From JAFALK01 sp036500605 (GTDB lineage Bacteria > Pseudomonadota > Gammaproteobacteria > Burkholderiales > Burkholderiaceae_C), in the NCBI GenBank assembly GCA_036500605.1, contig DASYBU010000056.1, positions 1 to 64,000 on the forward strand: a DNA stretch of 64,000 nt. Reading direction: 5' to 3'. Positions 50,691-61,833 of the stretch are shown in pieces; position 1 is the first letter of the stretch, and each line of letters starts with the position of its first letter. The position numbers and the translations under genes were made by a program. The notes below the pieces were generated by a model. It was not told where the DNA came from, made no database searches, and worked only from the letters and a program-made list of their open reading frames with translations.

Positions 50691-52058
50691 TCAAACGGTC
50701 GGGGTTGCGGCCTCGACGCCGAGCGCCGCTTCGTGCTGCAGGCGCACGCGCACGGCGGGCAGGATCAGCTTGAACGTCGAGCCCTGCCCCGGCTCGCTCT
50801 GCACCTGCAGCTCGCCGCAGTGGCGTTGCACCACATGCTTGACGATGGACAGGCCCAGGCCCGTGCCGCCGGTCTCGCGTGAACGGCTGCCGTCCACGCG
50901 GTAGAAGCGTTCGGTCAGCCTCGGCAGATGCTCGCGCGCGATGCCGATGCCGCTGTCGCTGACGCTCAATTCACCGGCACCGTCGGGCAACTGGCGCCAG
51001 CGGACCTTGATCTCGCCGTCGGCCGGCGTGTAGCGCACCGCGTTGTTGACGAGGTTGGAGACGGCACTGAGCAGTTCCGCCTCGCGCCCCGCCAGTTCGA
51101 CATGCGTATCCGCCTGCGTTTCGATGCGATGGCGGCCCGATGACAAGGCGCTCGCATCGGCCGCGATTCTTTGCAGCAAGGCATCGAGTGAAACCCATTG
51201 ATCAGGCGCCGGCCTCGGGCTGCCCTCAAGCTGCGCGAGCGTCAGCAGATCGGCCACCAGGGTCTGCATGCGGTTGGTCTGCTGCTGCATCAGGGTGAAC
51301 ACACGGCGCCGCTCGGCCTCGGTCAGCGGCAGGCTGCTCATGGTCTCGATGAAGCCGGCCAGCACGGTCAGCGGCGTGCGGATCTCGTGCGAGACGTTGG
51401 CCACGAAATCGCGCCGCATGGCGTCAGCGCGTTCGCGCTCGGTGATGTCCTGCGAGATCACGAGGCGCATGCCCTCCGCGTACTCGCGCACGAAGACGGC
51501 CAGCGTCAAGCCGGGGCCGCGTGCGTTTTGCATCACCAGGGGATCTTTGAACACGCCGGCCTGCAGATAGCTGACGAAGGACGGCGAGCGCACCAGGTTC
51601 GTGACGCGCTGGCGCAGATCGCGTTGTGCGTCGAGCGAGAAATGTTCGGCCGCGATCCGGCTGCACCACTCGATCTGGTCGTTCGCGTCGAGCAGCAGCA
51701 CGCCGTTCGGCGAAGCATCGACGGCGGTCAGGAACTGCTCCAGCCGGTCCTGCTCCCGCAGAATGGTCCGGTCGCGTTCTCGCACGGCCTTCTCGATGCG
51801 GTAGGCCATCTCGCCGTACAGGCCGGCATCGCGCGGCGCGCCAATGGCCATTGGGCCCCTGAGCCAGGCCAGCAGCCGGCGCGCCCGGAAGGCATCGAAC
51901 AGCACCATCACCCAGACCGCCGTCACCGCACCGATCGCGGCCGTGAAGATCGGCATGGGAAGCAAATGCCAGGTCCACCAGCAGACCACGGCGCCCACCA
52001 GTGCCGCCAACAGGCTGAACAACAGACGCGGCAGCAACCAGTGGAGCGTGTCGGACAT
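50691..52058 (-). CDS. phoR: Phosphate regulon sensor histidine kinase PhoR
   Basis: Inner-membrane kinase that phosphorylates PhoB when phosphate is low. 455 residues. Two N-terminal membrane helices and a short cytoplasmic linker precede a PAS domain (about 100-200, DASPNGVLLLDANDQIEWCS). The phosphoacceptor His is in FVANVSHEIRTPLTVLAGF; N, G1 and G2 boxes of the ATPase are NLVNNAVRYTP, VSDSGIGIA and GGTGLGLSIVKHV. It follows phoB by 16 bp and ends convergent to the membrane-protein gene. Confidence 0.95.
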   Translation of the reverse strand: MSDTLHWLLPRLLFSLLAALVGAVVCWWTWHLLPMPIFTAAIGAVTAVWVMVLFDAFRARRLLAWLRGPMAIGAPRDAGLYGEMAYRIEKAVRERDRTILREQDRLEQFLTAVDASPNGVLLLDANDQIEWCSRIAAEHFSLDAQRDLRQRVTNLVRSPSFVSYLQAGVFKDPLVMQNARGPGLTLAVFVREYAEGMRLVISQDITERERADAMRRDFVANVSHEIRTPLTVLAGFIETMSSLPLTEAERRRVFTLMQQQTNRMQTLVADLLTLAQLEGSPRPAPDQWVSLDALLQRIAADASALSSGRHRIETQADTHVELAGREAELLSAVSNLVNNAVRYTPADGEIKVRWRQLPDGAGELSVSDSGIGIAREHLPRLTERFYRVDGSRSRETGGTGLGLSIVKHVVQRHCGELQVQSEPGQGSTFKLILPAVRVRLQHEAALGVEAATPTV

Positions 52059-52074
52059 GGGCCGGGAGTTCCTC

Positions 52075-52776
52075 TCAGGCGGAGAGCGCGCTGGCCTGTT
52101 GCGTGATGCGGTAGCCAGCGCCGCGGACGGTTTCGATCATGCGGGAGCACTGCACTTTATCAAGCGCCTCGCGCAAGCGCTTGACATGGACATCGACGGT
52201 GCGCTCCTCGATGAACACATGGTCGCCCCACACGCGATCGAGCAATTGCGAACGGCTGTGCACACGCTCGGGATGCGTCATGAGGAAGTGCAGCAGGCGG
52301 AATTCCGTCGGGCCGAGCTTGATCTCGGAGCCTTCGCGGCTGACACGGCGCGTGCTCGGGTCGAGGCTCAGCGGGCCGATCTCCACGACCGAGTCGAGCG
52401 CCTCGGGCGCCTTGCGGCGCAGCACCGCGCGGATGCGTGCAAGCAGCTCGTTAGTGGAGAACGGCTTGGTCAGGTAGTCATCGGCACCCGCATCGAGACC
52501 GGAGATCTTGTCGCCTTCTTCGGCGCGGGCCGTCAGCATGATGATCGGCAGTTCCTTGGTGCGCGCCGCGCCGCGCCATTGGCGCGCCAGAGCCAGGCCC
52601 GATTGGCCCGGCAACATCCAGTCGAGCACGACCAGGTCGGGCAGCACGCTGTCGACAGCGGCCTGCGCCTGATCGGCCGTCGCGGCCAGCGTCACCTCGT
52701 AACCTGCGTGACGCAGATTGATGGAGATGAGTTCGGCGATCGCCGATTCGTCTTCCACCACCAGGATTTGGCTCAT
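52075..52776 (-). CDS. phoB: Phosphate regulon response regulator PhoB
   Basis: OmpR-class activator of the Pho regulon, 233 residues. The receiver domain has the acidic pair in VVEDESAIAEL, phosphoacceptor Asp in DLVVLDWMLPGQSGL and Lys in DYLTKPFSTNELLAR; the C-terminal winged helix is LGPTEFRLLHFLMTHPERVHSRSQLL with ERTVDVHVKRLREAL. The ATG at 52776 gives the family start MSQILVVEDE. It would bind the Pho box in front of pstS (57432-57448), closing the loop. Confidence 0.96.
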   Translation of the reverse strand: MSQILVVEDESAIAELISINLRHAGYEVTLAATADQAQAAVDSVLPDLVVLDWMLPGQSGLALARQWRGAARTKELPIIMLTARAEEGDKISGLDAGADDYLTKPFSTNELLARIRAVLRRKAPEALDSVVEIGPLSLDPSTRRVSREGSEIKLGPTEFRLLHFLMTHPERVHSRSQLLDRVWGDHVFIEERTVDVHVKRLREALDKVQCSRMIETVRGAGYRITQQASALSA

Positions 52777-52802
52777 GGGCTTCTTTCTCTCTTGGCGGAT
52801 GT

Positions 52803-53510
52803 TCAACGAACCATCGTCTCAACGGCTTCCGGCGTGTTGTGACGCACGTCGGTACCCTTGACCACGTAGATGATCACTTCGGCCAGGTTCTTGGCATGGT
52901 CGCCCACACGCTCGATCGCCTTGGCGACGAAGACCAGGTCGATCGACGAGGAGATCGTGCGTGGATCTTCCATCATGTAGGTGATCAGCTTGCGCAGCAG
53001 GCCGTCGAATTCCTTGTCGATCGCGTCGTCCTGCTTGAGCACTTCGAGCGCACGCTCGACGTCAAGGCGGGCGAAGGCATCGAGCGCCTTGCGCAGCGAG
53101 GCCGTGGCCAGTTCGGCTTCGAAAGCCAGGTCGGACATCGGCAGGCGCAGGCGGCTCGAAACGCCGGTGTTGATCAGGCGTTGCACGGTGCGGGCAATGC
53201 GCGCGGCCTCGTCGCCCACGCGCTCGAGATTGGCGATGGATTTGGAGATCGCGATCAGCAGGCGCAAATCGCGTGCCGTCGGTTGGCGGCGGGCAATGAT
53301 GCTGTGCAGGTCGCGGTCGATCGCCACTTCCATGGCGTTGACCTTTTCTTCGGTCTCCAGCACGACGCTGGCGGCTTCACCGCTGAAATTGATCAGCGCT
53401 TGCACGGCCTGCGCGACTTGCGATTCGACCATGCCGCCCATTTCGAGCACGCGGGTCGAGATGCCGCTGAGTTCGGCGTCGAATTGGGTTGAGAGGTGCT
53501 TGTCTGCCAT
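52803..53510 (-). CDS. phoU: Phosphate uptake regulator PhoU
   Basis: Cytosolic helical protein that relays PstSCAB status to PhoR and restrains uptake. 235 residues made of two repeats of a three-helix unit, with metal-binding type ESQVAQAVQAL and AISKSIANLERVGDEAARIAR in the first and AKAIERVGDHAKNLAEVIIYVVKG in the second. The ATG at 53510 (MADKHLSTQFDAEL) matches the usual start. It lies between pstB (14 bp) and phoB (26 bp). Confidence 0.95.
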   Translation of the reverse strand: MADKHLSTQFDAELSGISTRVLEMGGMVESQVAQAVQALINFSGEAASVVLETEEKVNAMEVAIDRDLHSIIARRQPTARDLRLLIAISKSIANLERVGDEAARIARTVQRLINTGVSSRLRLPMSDLAFEAELATASLRKALDAFARLDVERALEVLKQDDAIDKEFDGLLRKLITYMMEDPRTISSSIDLVFVAKAIERVGDHAKNLAEVIIYVVKGTDVRHNTPEAVETMVR

Positions 53511-53524
53511 CTTGTTCTCCCTGC

Positions 53525-54310
53525 TCAGCCGAAGCGGCCGGTGATGTAGTCTTCCGTGTCCTTGCGCTTGGGCTTCATGAACAGGTCGGCCGTGGGGCCG
53601 AACTCGATCAGGTCGCCCAGGTACATGTACGCGGTGTAGTCCGAGCAGCGCGCGGCCTGCTGCATGTTGTGCGTCACGATGGCGACGGTGTAGTCGCTCT
53701 TCAGTTCGTGGATCAGCTCTTCGATCTTGCCGGTCGAGATCGGATCGAGTGCCGAGCAAGGCTCGTCGAGCAGCAGCACTTCAGGCTTGATCGCGATGCC
53801 GCGGGCAATGCACAGACGCTGTTGCTGGCCGCCCGAGAGGCCCGAGCCGCTCTGGTTCAGCTTGTCCTTCACTTCGTTCCACAGCGCGGCCTTCTTCAAG
53901 GCCCATTCCACGCGCTCGTCCATCTCCACACGGGGCAGCGTCTCGAACAGGCGCACGCCGAAGGCGATGTTGTCGTAGATGGACATCGGGAACGGCGTGG
54001 GCTTCTGGAAGACCATGCCGACCTTGGCGCGGATCAGCGAGACATCGTCCTTGCTCTTCAGGATGTTCTCGCCGTCGAGCATGATCTCGCCTTCAGCACG
54101 CTGTTCGGGATAGAGCTCGAACATGCGGTTCAGCGTGCGCAGCAGCGTGGACTTGCCGCAGCCCGAGGGGCCGATGAAGGCGGTGACCTTGCCTTGCGGG
54201 ATGTCGAGGTTGATGCTCTTCAGGGCGTGGAAGTTGCCGTAATAGAAGTTCAGATTGCGAACCGAGATCTTGGCCTTCTCGGTCACGGGCATGTCGACTT
54301 TTGCGTCCAT
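53525..54310 (-). CDS. pstB: Phosphate ABC importer ATPase PstB
   Basis: ATPase of the high-affinity phosphate importer, 261 residues. Walker A GPSGCGKSTLLRTLNRM, signature SGGQQQRLCIARGIA, Walker B VLLLDEPCSALDPI and switch His in VTHNMQQAARCSD are complete, and KISVRNLNFYYGNFHALK is the PstB opening. It follows pstA with a 24 bp gap and is followed by phoU. Confidence 0.97.
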   Translation of the reverse strand: MDAKVDMPVTEKAKISVRNLNFYYGNFHALKSINLDIPQGKVTAFIGPSGCGKSTLLRTLNRMFELYPEQRAEGEIMLDGENILKSKDDVSLIRAKVGMVFQKPTPFPMSIYDNIAFGVRLFETLPRVEMDERVEWALKKAALWNEVKDKLNQSGSGLSGGQQQRLCIARGIAIKPEVLLLDEPCSALDPISTGKIEELIHELKSDYTVAIVTHNMQQAARCSDYTAYMYLGDLIEFGPTADLFMKPKRKDTEDYITGRFG

Positions 54311-54334
54311 ATGGGCTTTCGATGAAGCTTTCGT

Positions 54335-55195
54335 TCAATGCTTGTTTTTGAAGAGCACGCGAGCGGCGATGTTCAGTGCGAGCACGCCCATGGTGATCAG
54401 GAAGACGCCGGCCCAGGCCAGCTTCTGCCAGTTTTCATAGGGGCTCATGGCGAACTTGAAGATCACCACCGGCAGGCTGGCCATCGGACCGCCCATGTTC
54501 GCGCTCCAGAACTGGTTGGACAGCGCAGTGAAGAGCAGCGGCGCTGTTTCGCCCGAGACGCGAGCGAGAGCCAGCAGGATGCCGGTCAGCACGCCGGCGC
54601 GGGCCGACTTCAGCGTCACGCTCATGATCACCTTCCACTTGGGCGTGCCCAGCGCGTAGGCAGCTTCGCGCAGCGCGTTGGGGATCAGGCTCAGCATGTT
54701 CTCGGTCGTGCGCAGCACCACCGGGATCACGATCAGCGCCAGGGACAGCGTGCCGGCCCAACCCGAGAAGGTGTGCATGCGCGCCACGACCAGGGCGTAG
54801 ATGAACAGGCCGATCACGATGGAAGGTGCAGACAAAAGGATGTCGTTCACGAAGCGCACCGTGCTGCCGAGCCAGCCCTTCTGGCCGTACTCCGCCAGAT
54901 AGACACCGGCCAGCACGCCGATCGGCGTGCCGATCAGCGTGGCCAGGCCGACCATCATCAGCGAGCCGTAGATCGCGTTGGCGAGGCCGCCGTCCTCGGC
55001 CATCGGCGCGGGCGTCATCTCCGTGAAGGTGTTGAGGCCCAGGCCATCGAGGCCCAGGTGCACCGTCTCGAAAAGAATCCACAACAGCCAGAACACACCA
55101 AAGGCCATCGCGCCGAGCGACAGCGTCAGCGCCACCGCATTGACGCGCTTGCGCTTGTGGTGCATCTTCAGGCGGGATGCGTCGATCGCGCTCAT
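54335..55195 (-). CDS. pstA: Phosphate ABC importer permease PstA
   Basis: Inner-membrane permease, 286 residues, with six hydrophobic segments and the ATPase-contact EAA loop (REAAYALGTPKWKVIMSVTLK). GVLAGVYLAEYGQKGWLG and DILLSAPSIVIGLFIYALVV are PstA signatures. Its start overlaps the pstC stop by 4 bp, so the two permeases are made in equal amounts. A basic N-terminus (HHKRKR) precedes the first helix. Confidence 0.96.
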   Translation of the reverse strand: MSAIDASRLKMHHKRKRVNAVALTLSLGAMAFGVFWLLWILFETVHLGLDGLGLNTFTEMTPAPMAEDGGLANAIYGSLMMVGLATLIGTPIGVLAGVYLAEYGQKGWLGSTVRFVNDILLSAPSIVIGLFIYALVVARMHTFSGWAGTLSLALIVIPVVLRTTENMLSLIPNALREAAYALGTPKWKVIMSVTLKSARAGVLTGILLALARVSGETAPLLFTALSNQFWSANMGGPMASLPVVIFKFAMSPYENWQKLAWAGVFLITMGVLALNIAARVLFKNKH

Positions 55196-56202
55196 GCTCG
55201 AGTCCCTTCGCTCTTCTTGAGCTGCGCAAGCAGCAACTTCGACAAGGCCAGCACCACGAAGGTGATCAGGAACAGGACGAGGGCCAGGTAGATCAGCGCG
55301 GACATGTGCATGCCATCGCCCGCTTCGGCGAATTCATTCGCCAGCGCCGAGGTGATGCTGTTGGCCGGCTGGAAGATCGACAGGGAGGAGAGCTGGCTCA
55401 TATTGCCGATCACGAAGGTGACCGCCATCGTTTCACCGAGCGCGCGGCCCAGGCCCAGCATGATGCCGCCGATGACGCCGGTCTTGGTGTACGGCAGCAC
55501 GACCTTGGAGACGACCTCCCAGGTGGTGGAACCGAGGCCGTAGGCCGATTCCTTGAGCATGGGCGGCGTGACCTCGAACACATCGCGCATCACCGAAGCG
55601 ATGAACGGGATGATCATGATCGCCAGGATGATGCCGGCCGACAGGATGCCGATGCCCACCGGCGGACCCGACACCAGGTCCCCGAGGTAAGGCACGCCGC
55701 CGATCAGTTTTTGCAGCGGCTGCTGCACAAAGGTGGCGAGGATGGGGCCGAACACGAGCAGGCCCCACATGCCGTAGACGATGGACGGCACGGCCGCCAG
55801 CAGTTCCACCGCAATGCCCAGCGGGCGCTTGAGCCAGTTGGGCGAGAGTTCGGTCAGGAATAACGCGATGCCGAAGCTGACAGGTACGGCGATCAGCAGC
55901 GCAATGCCGCTCGTGGCGAGCGTGCCGTAGATCATGGCCAGGCCGCCGTACTTGTCCTGCACCGGGTCCCATTCATTGGTCCACAGGAAGGAAAGCCCGT
56001 ACTCCTTGATGGCCGGGGCGGCGCCCAGCAGCAGCGAGCCGATGATGCCCACCATCATGAGGAGAGTAAGCCAGGCGGCGCCTTGGGCGAGTGCGGCAAA
56101 CACGGCATCGGCCCAAGGCGCGACGCGGCGGCGCGGCGGCGGCGGAGCGCTCGGTTCGGCGCGCGGCTCGGTGAGCCCGGTAGCAGGAAGAATGGCAGCC
56201 AT
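55192..56202 (-). CDS. pstC: Phosphate ABC importer permease PstC
   Basis: Inner-membrane permease partner of PstA, 336 residues, six hydrophobic segments and the EAA loop (KESAYGLGSTTWEVVSKVVLP). VFGPILATFVQQPLQ and GLGRALGETMAVTFVIGNM are typical. The ATG at 56202 is taken (MAAILPATGLTEPR); an ATG 26 codons upstream adds a stretch with no family resemblance. An Ala/Pro/Arg-rich N-terminal tail of about 40 residues precedes the first helix. Confidence 0.95.
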   Translation of the reverse strand: MAAILPATGLTEPRAEPSAPPPPRRRVAPWADAVFAALAQGAAWLTLLMMVGIIGSLLLGAAPAIKEYGLSFLWTNEWDPVQDKYGGLAMIYGTLATSGIALLIAVPVSFGIALFLTELSPNWLKRPLGIAVELLAAVPSIVYGMWGLLVFGPILATFVQQPLQKLIGGVPYLGDLVSGPPVGIGILSAGIILAIMIIPFIASVMRDVFEVTPPMLKESAYGLGSTTWEVVSKVVLPYTKTGVIGGIMLGLGRALGETMAVTFVIGNMSQLSSLSIFQPANSITSALANEFAEAGDGMHMSALIYLALVLFLITFVVLALSKLLLAQLKKSEGTRA

Positions 56203-56318
56203 GGCGTCTATTCGGTAGGTGTTGAGCTGTCTGTGCTTCGGGCCCGGTCGCACCGTGTGGCGCGCCGGGCCCTTCATCAAGGCTGGCCAGTACTGCAGTC
56301 AGCCGAAATAACTTCTTA

Positions 56319-56342
56319 CTTGCTTACTTGCTTGCTTACTTG
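56319..56342 (-). repeat. 2 x 12 bp tandem repeat across the pstS stop codon
   Basis: On minus, AAGTAAGCAAGC then AAGTAAGCAAGT, followed by AAG. The first unit contains the stop codon TAA (56338-56336), so a second in-frame TAA follows four codons later. A parallel case spans the pseudouridine-synthase stop at 16647-16682. Confidence 0.8.
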
Positions 56343-57376
56343 GCAGCAACCGTCTTGCCGGCCGTGTCCTTGATCTCGCTCCACTCCTTGTGGATCAGAC
56401 CCTTCAGGCTGTCAGGCAGCGGCACGTAGTCGAGGTCGTCGGCCATCTTGTCGCCGTTGGCGTAGGCCCAGTCGAAGAACTTCAGGACGGCGGTGGCGTT
56501 GGCGGCGCTGTCTTGTTGCTTGTGCATCAGGATGAACGTGGCGCCAGAGATCGGCCAGGCGGTCTTGCCGGGTTGGTCGGTCAGCACTTGGTAGAACGTT
56601 TCGTTCCACTTGGCGCCGGCAGCCGAGGCCTTGAAGGCGGTGTCAGCGGGGCTGACGAAGACGCCATCACGGTTCTTCATCTGCACGTACGTCATCTTGC
56701 TTTGCTTGGCATAAGCGTATTCAACGTAGCCGATCGAGTTGGGCAGCTTGGCAACATAAGAAGCCACGCCTTCATTGCCCTTGCCGCCGAGGCCGGTGGG
56801 CCAGGCCACCGTCGTGCCATCGCCAACCTTGGCCTTCCAGTCCGCGTTCACCTTGCTCAGATAGTTGGTGAACAGGAAGGTCGTGCCCGAACCGTCGGCG
56901 CGATGCACCACGGCGATGTCAGCATCCGGCAGCTTGACGCCAGGGTTCAGCGAGGTCAGAGCGGCTTCGTTCCACTTCTTGATCTTGCCCGCGTAGATGT
57001 CGGCCAGCACTTCGCCGGTCAGCTTGACTTGGCCCGGAGCCACGCCAGCCACATTGATCACCGGCACGACGCCGCCGATCACGGTGGGGAACTGCATCAG
57101 GCCGTCGGCCTTGAGGTCTTCATCCTTCAGGGGCATGTCCGAAGCGCCGAAGGCGACGGTCTTGGCCTTGATCTGCTTGATGCCGGCACCCGAACCCACC
57201 GATTGGTAGTTGATGTGCGCACCCGAAGCCTTGGCGTAGGCATCAGCCCACTTGGCGTAGATCGGAGCGGGGAAGGAAGCGCCGGCGCCGGTCACGTCCT
57301 GGGCATGAGCGGCAACAGGCACCAGGGCCAGGGTTGCTACCAGAGCAAGCGTACTGCGGACTTGAGCAAAGTTCAT
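56336..57376 (-). CDS. pstS: Periplasmic phosphate-binding protein PstS
   Basis: High-affinity phosphate receptor, 346 residues. Signal peptide 1-25 (LVPVAAHA). The mature start is DVTGAGASFPAPIYAKWADAY; ligand residues are in GSGAGIKQI, FGASDMPLKDE and HRADGSGTTFLFTNYLS. First gene of pstSCAB-phoU-phoBR, preceded by a Pho box. The last codons and stop lie in a 12-bp tandem repeat, without effect on the folded protein. Confidence 0.97.
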   Translation of the reverse strand: MNFAQVRSTLALVATLALVPVAAHAQDVTGAGASFPAPIYAKWADAYAKASGAHINYQSVGSGAGIKQIKAKTVAFGASDMPLKDEDLKADGLMQFPTVIGGVVPVINVAGVAPGQVKLTGEVLADIYAGKIKKWNEAALTSLNPGVKLPDADIAVVHRADGSGTTFLFTNYLSKVNADWKAKVGDGTTVAWPTGLGGKGNEGVASYVAKLPNSIGYVEYAYAKQSKMTYVQMKNRDGVFVSPADTAFKASAAGAKWNETFYQVLTDQPGKTAWPISGATFILMHKQQDSAANATAVLKFFDWAYANGDKMADDLDYVPLPDSLKGLIHKEWSEIKDTAGKTVAAK

Positions 57377-57415
57377 GTGCGTCCTCTTTCAGAGGGGTGG
57401 TTTGAAACAGGCGGA

Positions 57416-57448
57416 ATGCTAGAAGCCGACTGTGACAATGACATGACA
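57416..57448 (-). promoter_or_regulatory. Pho box and -10 of pstS
   Basis: On minus, TGTCAT-GTCAT-TGTCAC (57448-57432) has the 11-bp spaced TGTCA repeats of PhoB sites, and TAGCAT (57421-57416) lies 10 nt downstream as the -10. The box takes the place of a -35, the usual arrangement for PhoB-activated promoters. pstS starts 40 nt after the -10. Confidence 0.85.
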
Positions 57449-57541
57449 CATTTCATCATCGCCAGAATGAGAGAGGGGCGGAAGAGGCCGATTTTGGCCC
57501 CTTCCGCCCCTTGTCACAATCAATTCACCCGACTGTCACAT

Positions 57542-58873
57542 TCACTGACGCACGGCGTTAGCAAGCCTTTCCGCGCATTGCTGAGCAAGAACCGCGTCAC
57601 TGGCCTCGACCATGACACGGACCAGCGGCTCGGTCCCCGAAGGACGGATCAGCACGCGGCCGCGGTCGGCCAGTTCGGCCGTCACCTCGGCCTGCTCGCG
57701 GGCCAGGAGCGCATTGCTCTTCCAATCCTGGCCGGGCTGGAGGCGCACATTGATCAGTGTTTGCGGAAACAGATCGACGCCAGCCAACTGGTCAGCCAGC
57801 GTGCGGCCGGTACGGCTGACCGCCTGCAGGACGAGCAAGGCGCTGACGATGCCGTCGCCGGTCGTGTGCTTGTCCAGCGCCAGCAGGTGGCCGGAGCCCT
57901 CCCCGCCGAGCTGCCAGCCGCGCGCGGCCAGTTCTTCGAGCACATAACGGTCGCCTACCTTGGCGCGCACGAATTCCACGTCACGGGCCTTGAGGGCCAG
58001 TTCCACGGCCATGTTCGTCATCAGTGTGCCGACGGCGCCCGGCACGCGCAGGCCCTGGCCCAGGCGGTCCGCCACCATCACGTAAAGCAGTTCGTCGCCG
58101 TTGTAGAGGCGGCCTTGCGCGTCCACCAGTTGCAGCCGATCGGCGTCGCCGTCGAGTGCGATGCCGTAGTCGGCGCCATGCTCCTTGACCGCCTGCACCA
58201 GCGCACCCGGCGCGGTGGCGCCAAAGCCGGCATTGATGTTGAAGCCGTCGGGCTTGCAGCCGATCGAGATGACCTCGGCGCCGAGTTCATGGAACACGTC
58301 GGGCGCCACGTGATAGGCCGCGCCGTTGGCCGCATCGACCACGATCTTGAGCCCGCGCAGCGTCAGGTCGGTGCCGAACGTGGCCTTGCAGAACTCGATA
58401 TAGCGGCCATTGGCGTCGGTCAGGCGGCGCGCGCGGCCCAGATTGGCCGAGTCGATCCAGTTGGCCGGTTCTTCGAGCGCCTGCTCAACCGACATTTCCC
58501 AGGCATCGGGCAGCTTTTCACCCTTGCTGGAGAAGAACTTGATGCCGTTGTCGGCAAAGGGGTTGTGCGAGGCGCTGATGACCACGCCCAGATCCTGGCG
58601 CAGCGCCCGGGTCAGGTAGGCGACGCCGGGCGTGGGCAACGGGCCGGTCAGCAGCACGTCGACACCGGCCGAGGCAAAGCCGGCTTCGAGGGCCGACTCG
58701 ATCATGTAGCCGGAGATGCGCGTGTCCTTGCCGATCAGCACGCTGGGGCGCGGCGACTTCTCGCGCAGCACGCGGCCGACGGCATGGCCGAGGCGCAGCA
58801 TGAAATCAGGCGTGATGGGCGATTGGCCGACGGTGCCGCGGATGCCGTCGGTACCGAAATAGGTACGGCTCAT
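57542..58873 (-). CDS. glmM: Phosphoglucosamine mutase
   Basis: Converts glucosamine-6-phosphate to glucosamine-1-phosphate for UDP-GlcNAc, peptidoglycan and lipid A. 443 residues. The phospho-Ser is in GVVISASHNPFADNGIKFF, the Mg loop is ALDGDADRLQLVD, the sugar loop GGEGSGHLLALDKHTTGDG and the phosphate loop RPSGTEPLVRVMVEA. The ATG at 58873 (MSRTYFGTDGIRG) is the family start and overlaps the folP stop by 4 bp. rlmE-ftsH-folP-glmM is a conserved order. Confidence 0.97.
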   Translation of the reverse strand: MSRTYFGTDGIRGTVGQSPITPDFMLRLGHAVGRVLREKSPRPSVLIGKDTRISGYMIESALEAGFASAGVDVLLTGPLPTPGVAYLTRALRQDLGVVISASHNPFADNGIKFFSSKGEKLPDAWEMSVEQALEEPANWIDSANLGRARRLTDANGRYIEFCKATFGTDLTLRGLKIVVDAANGAAYHVAPDVFHELGAEVISIGCKPDGFNINAGFGATAPGALVQAVKEHGADYGIALDGDADRLQLVDAQGRLYNGDELLYVMVADRLGQGLRVPGAVGTLMTNMAVELALKARDVEFVRAKVGDRYVLEELAARGWQLGGEGSGHLLALDKHTTGDGIVSALLVLQAVSRTGRTLADQLAGVDLFPQTLINVRLQPGQDWKSNALLAREQAEVTAELADRGRVLIRPSGTEPLVRVMVEASDAVLAQQCAERLANAVRQ

Positions 58874-59730
58874 GATTCTTGTCCTTCTGAATTCAATCGC
58901 TGATTGTCCCTCAGCGCCTGCCACACCTTGATCGCGTCGACCGTGGGGGCGACACCGTGGGTGCGCACAATCACCGCGCCGCGGTCGATTGCAGCCAGCG
59001 CAGCGGCGAGGCCGGCGGCGAGCCGTTCGCCGACGGGCCGGCCGGTCAGGTCGCCGAGCGTGCGCTTGCGCGACCAGCCGACGAGCAAAGGCATCTTCAG
59101 GCTGAGCAGCTCGGCCTGACGGGCCAGCAGCGTCAGGTTCTGCTCCGAGGTCTTGGCAAAGCCATAGCCCGGATCGAGTGCAATGCGGTCGGCGGCGATG
59201 CCCACGGCTTGAGCGGCCAGCGCGCGCACCTGGAGATAGGCCGTCACTTCGGCCACCACGTCCACGTAGTCGGTCAGGCCCTGCATGGTCTGCGGCTCGC
59301 CGCGCATGTGCATCAGACAGACGCCGGCGGTCGGATGCCCGGCCAGCGCTTCGAGTGCGCCGGCGCGCTCGAGCGCGTGGATGTCGTTGATGATGTCGGC
59401 GCCTTCAAGCAAGGCGCGGCGCATCACCTCGGGCTTGCAGGTGTCGATCGAGACGGGGACGCCGAGCTGCGCGGCAACAGCCAGGACGGGTTCGATGCGG
59501 GCCCATTCCTCATCCACTGAGAGCGCCTGCGCGCCCGGGCGGCTCGATTCGCCGCCGATGTCGAGGATGTCGGCGCCCTCTTCCACCAGGCGCTTGCAAT
59601 GCGCGATGCCAGCCTCGACGCTGGCATGCTCGCCGCCGTCGGAGAACGAATCGGGCGTGAGATTGACGATGCCCATCACGCGCGGGCATGAGAGATCGAT
59701 CTGGAAACGAGCGGTCTGCCAATGCATCAT
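58870..59730 (-). CDS. folP: Dihydropteroate synthase
   Basis: Joins p-aminobenzoate to the pterin in folate synthesis; sulfonamide target. About 286 residues. VMGIVNLTPDSFSDGG, EEGADILDIGGESSRPGA, INDIHALERAGAL and DPGYGFAKT are present, and LVGWSRKRTLGDLTGR covers the substrate Lys/Arg. Two adjacent ATGs (59730, 59727) can start it. The loop after LTPDSFSDGG looks wild type for sulfonamide binding. Lies 55 bp after ftsH and overlaps glmM by 4 bp. Confidence 0.96.
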   Translation of the reverse strand: MMHWQTARFQIDLSCPRVMGIVNLTPDSFSDGGEHASVEAGIAHCKRLVEEGADILDIGGESSRPGAQALSVDEEWARIEPVLAVAAQLGVPVSIDTCKPEVMRRALLEGADIINDIHALERAGALEALAGHPTAGVCLMHMRGEPQTMQGLTDYVDVVAEVTAYLQVRALAAQAVGIAADRIALDPGYGFAKTSEQNLTLLARQAELLSLKMPLLVGWSRKRTLGDLTGRPVGERLAAGLAAALAAIDRGAVIVRTHGVAPTVDAIKVWQALRDNQRLNSEGQES

Positions 59731-59785
59731 GAAAAGCAAAAGGGCAGCCTCTTCAGGCCACCCCTTCCTTCATCGTCCTGCGGAC

Positions 59786-61693
<1,908 letters not shown>

Positions 61694-61833
61694 CGCATCT
61701 CCTTGCTCATCAGCCCATACCGCCTGAGAGGGCAGCTTTGGGAGGCATATGGGGTTGATTCTATTGCAGTCAAGAGGCAGCTCTGCTTCGCATTGCCCTG
61801 CTTTGACGGCGGTTATGCCACTTGATTTCGGCC

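Noticed and set aside
48955..50694. 579-residue open frame on minus opposite the membrane glycosyltransferase-like gene
   Set aside because: Gln/Arg/Gly-rich composition with no domain; the plus frame has regular membrane helices and a sensible start.
57511..57548. Second Pho box at the 3' end of glmM (two TGTCAC copies)
   Set aside because: The two copies are 22 bp apart with poor intervening half-sites and lie mostly within or at the end of glmM, far from the pstS -10; the site at 57432-57448 fits much better.
61694..61833. Regulatory RNA between rlmE and ftsH
   Set aside because: No stable long hairpin with flanking promoter or T run was seen; it looks like an ordinary leader or spacer.
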